NCBI GenBank assembly: GCA_964457725.1
Contig: CAYWGQ010000087.1
Location: 1-15,853 of the forward strand
DNA: 15,853 nucleotides
From: FEN-1219 sp964457725
Lineage (GTDB): Bacteria; Pseudomonadota; Gammaproteobacteria; Steroidobacterales; Rariloculaceae
Direction: 5' to 3'
The notes beneath the pieces were generated by a model. It was not told the origin of the DNA. It worked only from the letters and a program-made list of their open reading frames with translations, and did no database searches. Each line of letters begins with the position of its first letter. Position 1 is the stretch's first letter. A program made the position numbers and the translations under genes. Shown piece by piece: positions 1-6,897 of the stretch.

Positions 1-53
1 GACGCCGCCCTCTCAAGGCGGAAACACGAGTTCGAGTCTCGTAGGGAGCGCCA
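1..53 (+). tRNA. tRNA-Glu (CTC anticodon), 3' part only
   Basis: The first 53 bases read as the 3' two-thirds of a tRNA. The anticodon stem CCGCC/GGCGG (5-9 with 17-21) encloses a seven-base loop, and the anticodon at 12-14 is CTC, which reads the Glu codon GAG. A four-base variable region is followed by the T stem ACGAG/CTCGT (26-30 with 38-42) with loop TTCGAGT. The 3' acceptor strand is 43-49, the discriminator base G is at 50, and CCA is encoded at 51-53. The 5' acceptor strand and D arm lie outside the window. An encoded CCA fits Gammaproteobacteria. Confidence 0.93.
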
Positions 54-128
54 ATATTTTCAGTCGGTTACCCCCCGCAGCGCTCGCCGCAAGCATCCGC
101 GCAAAGGTTGGGCTTGAAACTCGGACCG

Positions 129-1178
129 CTACGGCGACACTCCGTCGTTCGGCTGCACCGCCGCCGCGATCAGACCGAGGCCGCTCCGCAGGTAATGGCA
201 AGCGGTGAGCCGGAATCCCGCTCCCAACAGCAGTCCACCGAGCTCCGCCTCCGTTCTTTCTCGCGCGCCGAGCATCACGAGCATGTTCAGGTCGCTCCGC
301 GCGAGCGCCCGATGCTCCTCGGTCGGCGCGAGCCGCTCCGGCATCACCCGCTCGATCAGCACGAGCCGCGCATCCGCCGTCATCGCCGCGCGGCACGCGC
401 TCAGAATCGCGAGCGCATCGTCGTCGTCCCAGTCGTGGATCACGCTCTTCAGCACGTAGACGTCGCCGCCGACGGGTACGCTCGTGAAGAAATCGCCGGC
501 GACGAGCTCACAGCGCTCGCCCAAGCCGCGCGCCTCGAAGTGACGCGGCGCGGCGGCGATCGCGTGCGGGCGGTCGAGCAGCACGCCGCGCGCGGTCGGA
601 TGCGCTTCGAGAATCGCGGCGAGCAGCTCGCCGTAGCCGCCGCCCACGTCGACGACGCGCTTGCCGGCGAAGTCGTACGCTCGCGCGATCTCCGGTGCCG
701 CGAGACGCGTCAGCGCGACCATGGCCTCGTTGAACGTCGCGGCATACTCGGCATCCTGCTCCAGATGCGCGAAGCCTCCTCCGCCGCCGAGCAGCGTCCG
801 TGCGCCCCGTCCGATCCGCACGCTGTCGGCGAGGCGGTGCCAGAGCGGTTGCTGCCGGTCCGCCCACAGGGCCGCGACCGCGCGGAGCGAGCCCGGCGAG
901 TCGGCTGCGAGCAAGCGCCCGAGCGGCGTGATCTCGTAGCGGCCGTCGCTCCGCTCCGCACAGAGATCGAGCGTGACGAGCGCCCGCAGCAGCCGGCGAA
1001 GCGCACGCCGATCGGCCGAGACGGCAGCGGCGAGCGTCGCGTCGGCCTGCGGCCCCTCGAGCAGCAGGTCCGGAAGACCGAGATCGACGGCAGCCGCCAC
1101 CGCGTGCGTCATCCACGCGGCGCCGACGATGCCGAGCAGCCGGCTCGCTTGAGCGGCGCTGCTCTCCGCCGCGCTCAT
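129..1178 (-). CDS. SAM-dependent O-methyltransferase (family 2, COMT-like)
   Basis: This 349-residue protein has the two-domain layout of small-molecule O-methyltransferases. Residues about 10-105 form a winged-helix dimerisation domain that reads helical and ends in YEITPLGRLL (81-90). A Rossmann methyltransferase domain follows. The SAM-binding motif I is VVDVGGGYG (175-183). The motif KSVIHDWDDDDA (244-255) contains His248, the catalytic base position in plant and bacterial family-2 enzymes, and RTEAELGGLL (308-317) is the typical C-terminal motif. The protein probably acts in the cytoplasm on a hydroxylated aromatic or polyketide-like compound; the substrate cannot be read from sequence. 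The ATG at 1178 overlaps the stop of the upstream transporter gene as ATGA, so the two are translationally coupled. Length and motifs are normal and nothing looks broken. Confidence 0.9.
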   Translation of the reverse strand: MSAAESSAAQASRLLGIVGAAWMTHAVAAAVDLGLPDLLLEGPQADATLAAAVSADRRALRRLLRALVTLDLCAERSDGRYEITPLGRLLAADSPGSLRAVAALWADRQQPLWHRLADSVRIGRGARTLLGGGGGFAHLEQDAEYAATFNEAMVALTRLAAPEIARAYDFAGKRVVDVGGGYGELLAAILEAHPTARGVLLDRPHAIAAAPRHFEARGLGERCELVAGDFFTSVPVGGDVYVLKSVIHDWDDDDALAILSACRAAMTADARLVLIERVMPERLAPTEEHRALARSDLNMLVMLGARERTEAELGGLLLGAGFRLTACHYLRSGLGLIAAAVQPNDGVSP

Positions 1179-2521
1179 TCGTCGAGCCCTTCGCGTTCCG
1201 GCTCCGGCAGGTCTCGGCTCGCGACGAGCCCGATCGCGCACACGGCACCGGTGACGAGCGCCGCCGCGGCCGCGAGCTTCAGTGCCGGCGTCGCGCCGGG
1301 CATCGCGTTCGCGAGCTGAGTCGTCGCGAGCGCGGCCGACGTGCCGAGGATGCGGCCGCCGACGTTGGCGGCGAAGCTCTCGCCGGTGCCGCGCAGGTGC
1401 GTCGGATACGCACGCGGCAGATAGTTGCCCCAGAAGCTCAGCTGCGCGGAGACCAGCGCCGACAAGACGAACGCGCCGAGCATGAGCCCCTCGAAGCTCG
1501 ACGTCCCCGGCACGAGCAGCACGAGCGGATACGCGACGAGCGCGAGCCACTGCGAGCCGCGCAGCAGGGTCGTGCGCCGGATCAGCGTGACGGCGAGCAG
1601 GGCGAACGCGAGGCGGCCCGCGAGCTGCCCGAAGTCGAGGAGCAGCTGGATCAGACTGACCATCTGCTCCTGCTCGCGCGCCGGCAGATCCGCGACCTGC
1701 GGCAGCGACGGGACGAGGCGCACGACGTGCTGGATCCCGCCCGTCGTCAGCGCGACCGTGCACGCCGCGAGCAGCGCGGTCACGAGCGTCGTTCGCCGCA
1801 GCGCCGGGGCGAACAGCGCCCCCACGCTCGGCCTGCGCAGCGTCCCCGCTTCCTTCTTCGCGCGCCACACCGGCGACTCCGGCAGGAACGGACGCGCGAG
1901 CATCACCGGGATCGCCGGCAGCGCGCCGAACATGTACGTGTAACGCCATGCGTCGTGCTCGCCGCGGATCGCGGGAAACGACTCGCCGTGGGTCACCGCC
2001 GCGTAGTACGCGGCGGCGACGAGGAACCCGCCGAGCGCGCTCATCGCCTGCGTGTAGCCGAGCGCCGCCTCGCGCCGCTTGCGCTCCGGAAAGAGCTCGG
2101 CGATCCAGGCGATTGCCGCGACGAACTCGACGCAGACGCCGATCAGCGCGACGCACCGCCAGGCCAGCAGCTCCGGCAGCGTCGTCGCGAAGCCCGCGGC
2201 GACGGCGGCGGCGCCGTACAGCACGATGCTGAAGACCAGCACGCGCTGCCGTCCGTACCGGTCCGTCAGATATCCGCCGAGCAGCCCGAACAGGCCGCCC
2301 GTCGCCGGCGGAAAGAACAGGAGCCACCCCGCCCAGCGGTTGAAGGCCGGCGTGCCGGGGTCGAGGCCGCCGAGGTCGAGCAGCACCGGCCGCAGCAGAA
2401 TCGGCTGGACGACGATCTCGTAGACGTCGAACACGAAGCCGAGCCCGGCGACGATGCAGATCAGCGCCGGCCAGCGCGCCCGGGTCGGAAAGGAATCGGC
2501 TACCGTTTCCGCGACCTGCAT
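1175..2521 (-). CDS. MFS transporter (sugar/metabolite:H+ symporter-like)
   Basis: This 448-residue major facilitator has about twelve hydrophobic segments starting near residue 20. The loop 2-3 signature is present as GGYLTDRYGRQRVL (82-95), and PESPVWRAKK (214-223) matches the PES motif after helix 6 of sugar-porter and metabolite:H+ symporter families. YPTHLRGTGESFAANVGGR (372-390) fits the helix 10-11 region of that group. The protein sits in the inner membrane; substrate and direction are unknown. The ATG at 2521 is chosen because it leads straight into a short cytoplasmic leader and helix 1. No good Shine-Dalgarno sequence precedes it. The start codon lies inside a perfect 16-bp palindrome, so expression may be controlled there. 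It is coupled to the methyltransferase by an ATGA overlap, which suggests import or export of that enzyme's substrate or product. Confidence 0.88.
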   Translation of the reverse strand: MQVAETVADSFPTRARWPALICIVAGLGFVFDVYEIVVQPILLRPVLLDLGGLDPGTPAFNRWAGWLLFFPPATGGLFGLLGGYLTDRYGRQRVLVFSIVLYGAAAVAAGFATTLPELLAWRCVALIGVCVEFVAAIAWIAELFPERKRREAALGYTQAMSALGGFLVAAAYYAAVTHGESFPAIRGEHDAWRYTYMFGALPAIPVMLARPFLPESPVWRAKKEAGTLRRPSVGALFAPALRRTTLVTALLAACTVALTTGGIQHVVRLVPSLPQVADLPAREQEQMVSLIQLLLDFGQLAGRLAFALLAVTLIRRTTLLRGSQWLALVAYPLVLLVPGTSSFEGLMLGAFVLSALVSAQLSFWGNYLPRAYPTHLRGTGESFAANVGGRILGTSAALATTQLANAMPGATPALKLAAAAALVTGAVCAIGLVASRDLPEPEREGLDE

Positions 2522-2531
2522 CGCGATGCAG
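2516..2531. promoter_or_regulatory. Perfect 16-bp palindrome at the divergent gene junction
   Basis: CTGCATCGCGATGCAG equals its own reverse complement. It spans the ATG of the transporter (2519-2521, minus strand) and ends two bases before the first candidate ATG of the regulator (2533, plus strand). As DNA it could be an operator for a dimeric repressor serving both genes. As RNA it folds into a 6-bp stem with a CGCG loop that would include the transporter start codon. The palindrome is seen directly; its role is inferred. Confidence 0.5.
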
Positions 2532-2532
2532 A

Positions 2533-4350
2533 ATGGCGCAGCCGGCCCTGAAAGTCTTGCGGGTTTCGATGAAAGTCGTGAAAGCCCCGGCGCGTGAGCA
2601 CTCCGGCCCGATCTACGAGTTCGGCCCGCACCGAATGGACGTGGCCCGCCGCCGGCTGACCCGCGACGGCGAGGCCGTTCCCCTCTTCCCCCGGTCGTTC
2701 GACGCGCTCGCGCTGCTGATCGAGCACCGCGGCAAGCTGCTCGACAAGGAGTTCCTGCTCCGGACGCTGTGGCCCGATGCGCCGGTCGAGGACAACAGCC
2801 TCGCGCGCGCGATCTCCGACATCCGCCGCGCACTCGGCGAGGGCCCGAAGGAGCAACGCTACGTCGCGACCGTGCCGCGCGTCGGCTATCGATTCGTCGC
2901 GGACGTGCGGATCGTCCCGGACGGCCGGGCGCCGGCGAGCGGCCCTGCGCACGAGCGGCCGGCCGACGTCCGGTCGCTCGCCGTGCTGCCGTTCGCCTCG
3001 ATCGGCGCGGCCGACGAGGACTACCTCGGGCTCGGCCTGACCGACGCGCTGATCGCGCGCTTGAGCGCGCTGCGGACGCTCGTCGTCCGGCCGACGAGCT
3101 CGGTCCTCCGCTACGCCAGCGACGCGGCGCCCGCCGCGGCCGGTCGCGCACTCGGCGTCGACGCCGTCGTCAGCGGCTCGGTTCGCCGCCTCGGCTCGCG
3201 CGTCCGCGTGAGCGTGCAGCTCCTCTCGACGCGGCGCGAGACGGCGCTCTGGGCCGAGCGGTTCGAGATCGAGTCGGACGACGTCTTCGCGATCGAGGAC
3301 TCGATCTCCGACCGAATTGCGGCGACTCTTGCACTCGAGTTGACGCGACGCGAGCGCGAGCTGCTCGCCCGGCAGCGCACGGCGGACGCGGAAGCGTATC
3401 GCCGGTTCCTGAAGGGCCGCTATTTCTGGACGAAGCGCACGGAGGCGAGCCTGCTCTCGGCAATCGAGTGCTACGAGCAGGCCCTCGAGCGCGAGCCCGG
3501 CTTCGCGCTCGCCTGGGCCGGGATCTCGGATTGCTATGTAACCCTCTCGCTCTTCTCTGCGATCCCGGGCGGCCTCGACCCGTCGGCGACGTTGCCCAAG
3601 GCGCGCGACGCCGCGCTCCGGGCGCTCGCGCTCGACGACTCACTCGCCGAAGCGCACGCGTCGCTCGCGCACGCGCTGCTCTTCCACGACTGGGACTGGC
3701 CCGCGAGCGAGCGCTCGTTCCGGCACGCGATCGCGCTCGATCCGAGCTACCCGTTCGCCCACCACTGGTACGCGATGGCGCTCGGTATCGTCGCCCGTCA
3801 CGAGGAAGCGCTCGCCGAGATACGCCGCGCGCGGGAGCTCGATCCGCTGTCGCTGATCGTGAACGGCAACCTCGCTTACCTGCTCTACCGCGCCCGCCGC
3901 TACGACGAAGCCGTGGCCGAGGGAGAGAACGCGGTCGCGATGGACCCGACGTTCCCGGTGAACCGCTACCGCCTCGGGCTCGCTTACCAGGCGAAGGGCC
4001 TCCACGATCGGGCGATCGCCGAGTTCGAGGCGATGCGGCCGTCCGCGAGCGATCCGCTCGGCTGGACCGCGCTCGCGCACGCGTATGCCGTAATCGGCAG
4101 GACGCGCGAAGCCGAGGCGCTGCTCGAGACGCTGCTCGCGCTGCGCGGCGAGCGCTACGTCTCCGCGGTGTTTCTCGCGGAGATCGAGGCCGGCCTCGGG
4201 CGGACCGAGCGGGCGCTCGACTGGCTCGAGCGCGCGATGGACGAGCGGCCGACGATCCTGCTGTCGCTGCGGGTGAACCCGAAGTTCGACCGCCTGCGGG
4301 CCGAGCCGCGCTTCCGCGAGATCGAAAGGCGAATCGGCATCTGGGGCTGA
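2533..4350 (+). CDS. Winged-helix transcriptional regulator with TolB-like and TPR domains (soluble CadC-like)
   Basis: The protein has 605 residues from the first ATG. Residues about 27-125 form an OmpR/PhoB-type winged helix, shown by LFPRSFDALALLIEHRG, LLRTLWPD, and the wing strand YVATVPRVGYRFVADVRI (110-127). Residues about 147-270 resemble the FlgO/TolB N-terminal fold (SLAVLPFASIGA, GLTDALIARLS, VSGSVRRLGSRVRVSVQL). Residues about 285-600 carry TPR repeats. Unlike CadC or ToxR there is no membrane helix between the winged helix and the sensor part, so the protein should be cytoplasmic. It is divergent from the transporter-methyltransferase pair and is the natural candidate to regulate it. 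Neither ATG at 2533 nor ATG at 2569 (residue 13) has a convincing Shine-Dalgarno. The later start would leave 47 bp between the genes and keep the DNA-binding domain intact, so the start is uncertain. Confidence 0.85.
   Translation: MAQPALKVLRVSMKVVKAPAREHSGPIYEFGPHRMDVARRRLTRDGEAVPLFPRSFDALALLIEHRGKLLDKEFLLRTLWPDAPVEDNSLARAISDIRRALGEGPKEQRYVATVPRVGYRFVADVRIVPDGRAPASGPAHERPADVRSLAVLPFASIGAADEDYLGLGLTDALIARLSALRTLVVRPTSSVLRYASDAAPAAAGRALGVDAVVSGSVRRLGSRVRVSVQLLSTRRETALWAERFEIESDDVFAIEDSISDRIAATLALELTRRERELLARQRTADAEAYRRFLKGRYFWTKRTEASLLSAIECYEQALEREPGFALAWAGISDCYVTLSLFSAIPGGLDPSATLPKARDAALRALALDDSLAEAHASLAHALLFHDWDWPASERSFRHAIALDPSYPFAHHWYAMALGIVARHEEALAEIRRARELDPLSLIVNGNLAYLLYRARRYDEAVAEGENAVAMDPTFPVNRYRLGLAYQAKGLHDRAIAEFEAMRPSASDPLGWTALAHAYAVIGRTREAEALLETLLALRGERYVSAVFLAEIEAGLGRTERALDWLERAMDERPTILLSLRVNPKFDRLRAEPRFREIERRIGIWG
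2549..2577 (+). repeat. Direct repeat TGAAAGTC, two copies 21 bp apart
   Basis: TGAAAGTC occurs at 2549-2556 and 2570-2577, start to start 21 bp, or about two helical turns. A third partial copy, TGAAAG, is at 2579-2584. OmpR-type winged helices commonly bind direct repeats on one face of DNA, so these could be sites for the adjacent regulator. If translation starts at 2533 they lie in coding sequence, and part of the similarity would come from repeated Lys-Val codons. Confidence 0.3.
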
Positions 4351-4429
4351 GCGCCGGGCCGGCCGAGGGGCGCGAGTGCCGTGCACCCGCGGTGAGACAT
4401 CGCGCCGTGCCGGACCTCCGCCCGGGCGC

Positions 4430-4435
4430 TAGAAT
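4430..4435 (+). promoter_or_regulatory. Possible -10 element for the small membrane-protein pair
   Basis: TAGAAT matches TATAAT at five of six positions and lies 24 bases before the ATG at 4460. The matching -35 position, GTGCCG at 4407-4412 with a 17-base spacer, is poor. The surrounding 109-bp gap (4351-4459) holds no other clear signal apart from a GC-rich imperfect hairpin just after the regulator stop. Confidence 0.3.
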
Positions 4436-4459
4436 TCACGAAACCCAACGAGGGACGCC

Positions 4460-4660
4460 ATGTCAAACGTCAGTGTGCCGGTCGCCGGGGGTTCGCTCGT
4501 CGAACGTCTGTTCCTCTGGATCTGGCGGCTTGCGAACACCGCGCTGCTCGCGCTCGGGGTCTGGGTGCTGTGGCGCCAGACCGTGCAAATCGAGAACTTG
4601 AACGGGGAAATGCTGAATCTGATCGACTACCTGAACGTGATCGCCGAGCGGCTCGGATAA
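4460..4660 (+). CDS. Small single-pass membrane protein, unknown function
   Basis: A 66-residue protein that I do not recognise. Residues about 13-43 are hydrophobic (RLFLWIWRLANTALLALGVW and onward) and form one membrane helix. An amphipathic tail (QTVQIENLNGEMLNLIDYLN) follows, with a heptad-like spacing of Leu, Ile and Val that could pair with a partner. A Shine-Dalgarno-like GAGGGA sits seven to eight bases before the ATG, which supports this start. The stop is four bases before the ATG of the next gene, so the two are almost certainly cotranscribed and may interact in the membrane. Codon use matches the neighbours. Confidence 0.65.
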   Translation: MSNVSVPVAGGSLVERLFLWIWRLANTALLALGVWVLWRQTVQIENLNGEMLNLIDYLNVIAERLG

Positions 4661-4664
4661 GCCG

Positions 4665-5003
4665 ATGACCTTTCTTCGCTTTGCGATCGCGGCAGTCGGC
4701 GGCTTCGCGATCACGGTCGGCATGCTGCTGATGATGAGCGACTTCGCCGAGAACCTGCGCGAACGCGACGGCATGCGGTACTTCCGGATCACGGATTTCA
4801 TTCCTGCGACCGAGAGCCGCTTGCCGCCGCCACCGCGCGCGCCCGCGCTGCCTCCGGATCGCCCTCGAGTGCAGTATCAGCGGGGGCAGGACCGACTGCT
4901 CAGGACCGACCGTCCGATAGTCGATCAGCCGACAGTCGGCGAGCCGCCGGTGCGCGAGCCGACGCTCGATCCGTCAGAGGTCGTGCCGGACGAGCCCGAG
5001 TAG
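4665..5003 (+). CDS. Membrane-anchored proline-rich protein, TonB2-like N-terminus without the TonB domain
   Basis: This 112-residue protein has one membrane helix (residues about 4-25, FLRFAIAAVGGFAITVGML), a short linker, the segment RYFRITDFIP (38-47) and then a proline- and acid-rich tail (RLPPPPRAPALPPDRP, later QPTVGEPPVREPTLDPSE) to the stop. The order of helix, a segment similar to the TonB2-type FVR...K region and a PPPP linker recalls the N-terminal half of gammaproteobacterial TonB proteins. The C-terminal TonB fold that touches outer-membrane receptors is absent. It is cotranscribed with the 66-residue protein four bases upstream. It could be a short relative of TonB, a remnant, or an unrelated envelope protein; the TonB link is inference. 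Its end is 13 bp from the convergent DUF6152 gene. Confidence 0.6.
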   Translation: MTFLRFAIAAVGGFAITVGMLLMMSDFAENLRERDGMRYFRITDFIPATESRLPPPPRAPALPPDRPRVQYQRGQDRLLRTDRPIVDQPTVGEPPVREPTLDPSEVVPDEPE

Positions 5004-5016
5004 CCGCGGAGCGCGA

Positions 5017-5433
5017 TCAGAACCGCGTGCCGTCCTCGAGGATCACGCCCAAAGCGTAACCGCCGTCGCTGCCGTCGCGCGTCGGCGCCGCGATCAGCGT
5101 GATCTTGTCGCCCGGCTCGACCATGCCGTCGCGCCAACCGGAGCGGAAGTAGTTGTTGCGGCTGTGGCCCTCGAACTCGATGTCGCGCGTGCCTTTGTCG
5201 TCCGTGACCTCGAGCACGATCTTCGTGTGCGGGTTCGCCGGCACGAACTCCTTCACGATGCCGGTCACGTGATTGTCGCGAATCGTCAGATCGAAGCGGA
5301 TCGCCGAGTGATGCGCCTGCGTTCCGAGCGGTGCGAGCGCACACGCGATCGCGATCAGGACGCGCGGCCGAAGCTGCTCGCCCCGCGACGGGACGCCGCG
5401 CATGCGGAGCGCGCTCGAACGGCAGGTTGCCAT
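5017..5433 (-). CDS. DUF6152 family secreted protein (copy B)
   Basis: A 138-residue protein ending in a compact beta-rich domain. After a hydrophobic signal segment (RVLIAIACALAPLGTQA, 24-40) the mature part begins with the HHS motif (41-43) that marks DUF6152, followed by VKEFVPANPH, RDIEFEGHSRNN and LEDGTRF. The fold recalls OB-like periplasmic domains, but the function is unknown. The ATG at 5433 is chosen because GGGGGAG sits directly upstream, inside the end of the preceding gene; an internal ATG at 5403 lacks such a site. It starts 11 bases after the preceding stop, so it is the last gene of the operon. Its last 79 residues match copy A at about 48 positions without gaps, which indicates duplication. 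Confidence 0.82.
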   Translation of the reverse strand: MATCRSSALRMRGVPSRGEQLRPRVLIAIACALAPLGTQAHHSAIRFDLTIRDNHVTGIVKEFVPANPHTKIVLEVTDDKGTRDIEFEGHSRNNYFRSGWRDGMVEPGDKITLIAAPTRDGSDGGYALGVILEDGTRF

Positions 5434-5444
5434 TGCTCCCCCGC

Positions 5445-6218
5445 TCAACGCCGGCTCGTCAGCGCCTGCTCGCGCAGCTCTTCGATGCGCTGCTCCCACG
5501 CGGGCTCGTTGCACTCGTACGGCAGGAGCCTCACGCCCGGCAGGAACGACCACTTCTTCTCCGCGCTGACCGGCTCCGTGTAGAAAACCGGGTCCGTCAT
5601 CGTCATCCGCGCGGTCAGCACCTTGCCGCCGTCGTCGCTGGTCTCCAGCGTGTACTCTTCGACGATCCGCGCCTGGTCGCTGTGCGGATACTGGCGCTGG
5701 TCGAGCGCCTCCTTCAGGTGCGTCGTCTCGACGATCAGCTTGTCGCCTTCCCAGCGTCCGACCGAGTAGCCGTTGCGGTCCGGGAAGAGATCCTCCTCGT
5801 TCGCTCGGCCGTTCAGGAAGATGCGCCGGATCTCGGCGTGCGCCTCGTAGACGATCAGGATGATGTCCTCGTGCTGGACGATCTCCATCGGATACCCGCC
5901 GGAACCGAGCATCGAGCCCGGCATCCCGGCCCCGAGACACCAGCCGCCCGGCGTCTCGCCGAGCGGGTCGACGAGCGCGCGGAACTCCTCGACCTTCGCG
6001 CGGGCGTCGGGGCGAAGCGGCAGATCCGCGAGGCCGGGCCCGCCCCTGAAGCCGCCGCCTTGCTGCCCGGGCGCGCGGTACGTGCCCCAAACGCCGGTGA
6101 AATCCGGCCGATCCGCCGCGGTTGCAGCGGCGGCCGCGAGCGCGAGGCCCGCGCCGAGCAGGGTCGCCCGAAGCGCGCGGGCGCGGCGTCGACTCGGTTC
6201 GCTTGATCGTATGGTCAT
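5445..6218 (-). CDS. Uncharacterised secreted protein (GRWEGDKLIVETT family)
   Basis: A 257-residue protein with an Arg-rich start and an Ala-rich hydrophobic segment (residues about 15-35), which gives a signal peptide ending near ATAAD. The mature part starts RPDFTGVWG and contains VGRWEGDKLIVETTHL (153-168), RIVEEYTLET, TMTDPVFYTEP and LLPYECNEP (231-239). This pattern is familiar from a widespread set of hypothetical exported proteins in Proteobacteria and Acidobacteria, and I know no function for it. Cys94 and Cys236 could form a disulfide outside the cytoplasm. It lies between two DUF6152 paralogues, 24 bases after the first and 11 before the second, so the three products probably act together in the envelope. 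A GGTGA a few bases before the ATG at 6218 supports the start. Confidence 0.75.
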   Translation of the reverse strand: MTIRSSEPSRRRARALRATLLGAGLALAAAAATAADRPDFTGVWGTYRAPGQQGGGFRGGPGLADLPLRPDARAKVEEFRALVDPLGETPGGWCLGAGMPGSMLGSGGYPMEIVQHEDIILIVYEAHAEIRRIFLNGRANEEDLFPDRNGYSVGRWEGDKLIVETTHLKEALDQRQYPHSDQARIVEEYTLETSDDGGKVLTARMTMTDPVFYTEPVSAEKKWSFLPGVRLLPYECNEPAWEQRIEELREQALTSRR

Positions 6219-6242
6219 CGGTTCACCGCTCGGCCCGCCGCA

Positions 6243-6602
6243 TCAGAACTGCGTGCCGTCCTTCAAGATGAAGTTTTTCACGTAACCGCCGTCCTCGCCG
6301 GTGCGCATCGGCGCGATCTCGATCGCGATCTCGTCGCCGACCTTGACCATGTCGGGCCGCCAACCGCGGCGGAACACGTTGTTGCGGCTATGGCCTTCGT
6401 ACTCGATGTCGCGCTTGCCCTTCTCGTCCTCGACCGTCAGCACCAGCTCGATGTGCGGGTTCGCGACCGTGATCTCCTTCACGACGCCGTCGATCCGCAC
6501 GGTCTGTGCGAAGTCGAACTGGGCGGCGGAGTGATGGCCGAACGCCGCGGGCGCAACGCACGCGGCAGCGAGGACGATCCACTTCGAGCGGCTATCGAGC
6601 AT
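6243..6602 (-). CDS. DUF6152 family secreted protein (copy A)
   Basis: A 119-residue exported protein and the first gene of the operon. The signal peptide is residues 1-22 (KWIVLAAACVAPAAFG), and the mature protein opens with HHS (23-25), the DUF6152 hallmark. VKEITVANPH, RDIEYEGHSRNN, FRRGWRPDMVKVGDE and LKDGTQF follow. The ATG at 6602 is preferred over one at 6698 because TGGAGAC lies at ribosome-binding distance and because the 6698 start would overlap the predicted promoter. The Arg/Cys-rich upstream stretch also does not look like protein. It is paralogous to copy B (48 of 79 C-terminal positions identical by eye). The conserved His pair after the signal cleavage site might bind a metal, but this is inference. 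Confidence 0.85.
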   Translation of the reverse strand: MLDSRSKWIVLAAACVAPAAFGHHSAAQFDFAQTVRIDGVVKEITVANPHIELVLTVEDEKGKRDIEYEGHSRNNVFRRGWRPDMVKVGDEIAIEIAPMRTGEDGGYVKNFILKDGTQF

Positions 6603-6693
6603 CTGTAGTCTCCAGATCCCGCGCCCTTCGTAGCGGCGCTGTCGTGCGCGGCATGTATTGCATGGCGGCCGTCCGAATCGGCCGAACATGCCC

Positions 6694-6723
6694 TTCATAA
6701 ATCGTCCGCTCGGCGATAGTCAA
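6694..6723 (-). promoter_or_regulatory. Sigma70-like promoter of the DUF6152 operon
   Basis: On the minus strand TTGACT (6723-6718) matches the -35 consensus at five of six positions, and TATGAA (6699-6694) matches the -10 at four of six. The spacer is 18 bases. Transcription would start near 6687 and give a leader of about 85 bases before the ATG at 6602. This is the best promoter match I found in the window. Confidence 0.5.
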
Positions 6724-6769
6724 CTCTTGAGTCGGAAGTATTCGTGAGACCGGGCCGAAACCGGCCGCA

Positions 6770-6799
6770 CCCGGCTCGAAGACGCGCGGGCGAGCCGGG
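6770..6799. repeat. 9-bp perfect inverted repeat
   Basis: CCCGGCTCG (6770-6778) and CGAGCCGGG (6791-6799) are exact reverse complements separated by 12 bases. The repeat is not followed by a T-run on either strand, so it is not an intrinsic terminator. It lies about 50 bp upstream of the -35 of the DUF6152 promoter and could be an operator or part of a structured transcript. Confidence 0.4.
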
Positions 6800-6897
6800 G
6801 GGACTCGAAGGAAGGCCTCGGCGCGCTTGATGTATCTTCAGAGTCGCCGCCGAGCGACACTGGCGCATGTCATTGTTCTTGGTGCTAATATTCCTCG

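Noticed and set aside
1..128. Phage or island attachment site at the tRNA 3' end
   Set aside because: I see no integrase gene and no repeated copy of the tRNA 3' end elsewhere in the window.
13..396. Open frame antisense to the tRNA and methyltransferase end
   Set aside because: It reads through the reverse of the tRNA and an Arg/Ala-rich shadow of the methyltransferase gene, a common artefact at tRNA edges.
108..2551. Long plus-strand open frames (403 and 384 codons) over the methyltransferase and transporter
   Set aside because: They are Arg/Glu/Gln-rich shadows typical of high-GC DNA; the minus strand holds clear domains over the same bases.
4351..4373. GCGCC/GGCGC hairpin after the regulator stop
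   Set aside because: Long GC loop and no T-run follow, so it cannot be called a terminator.
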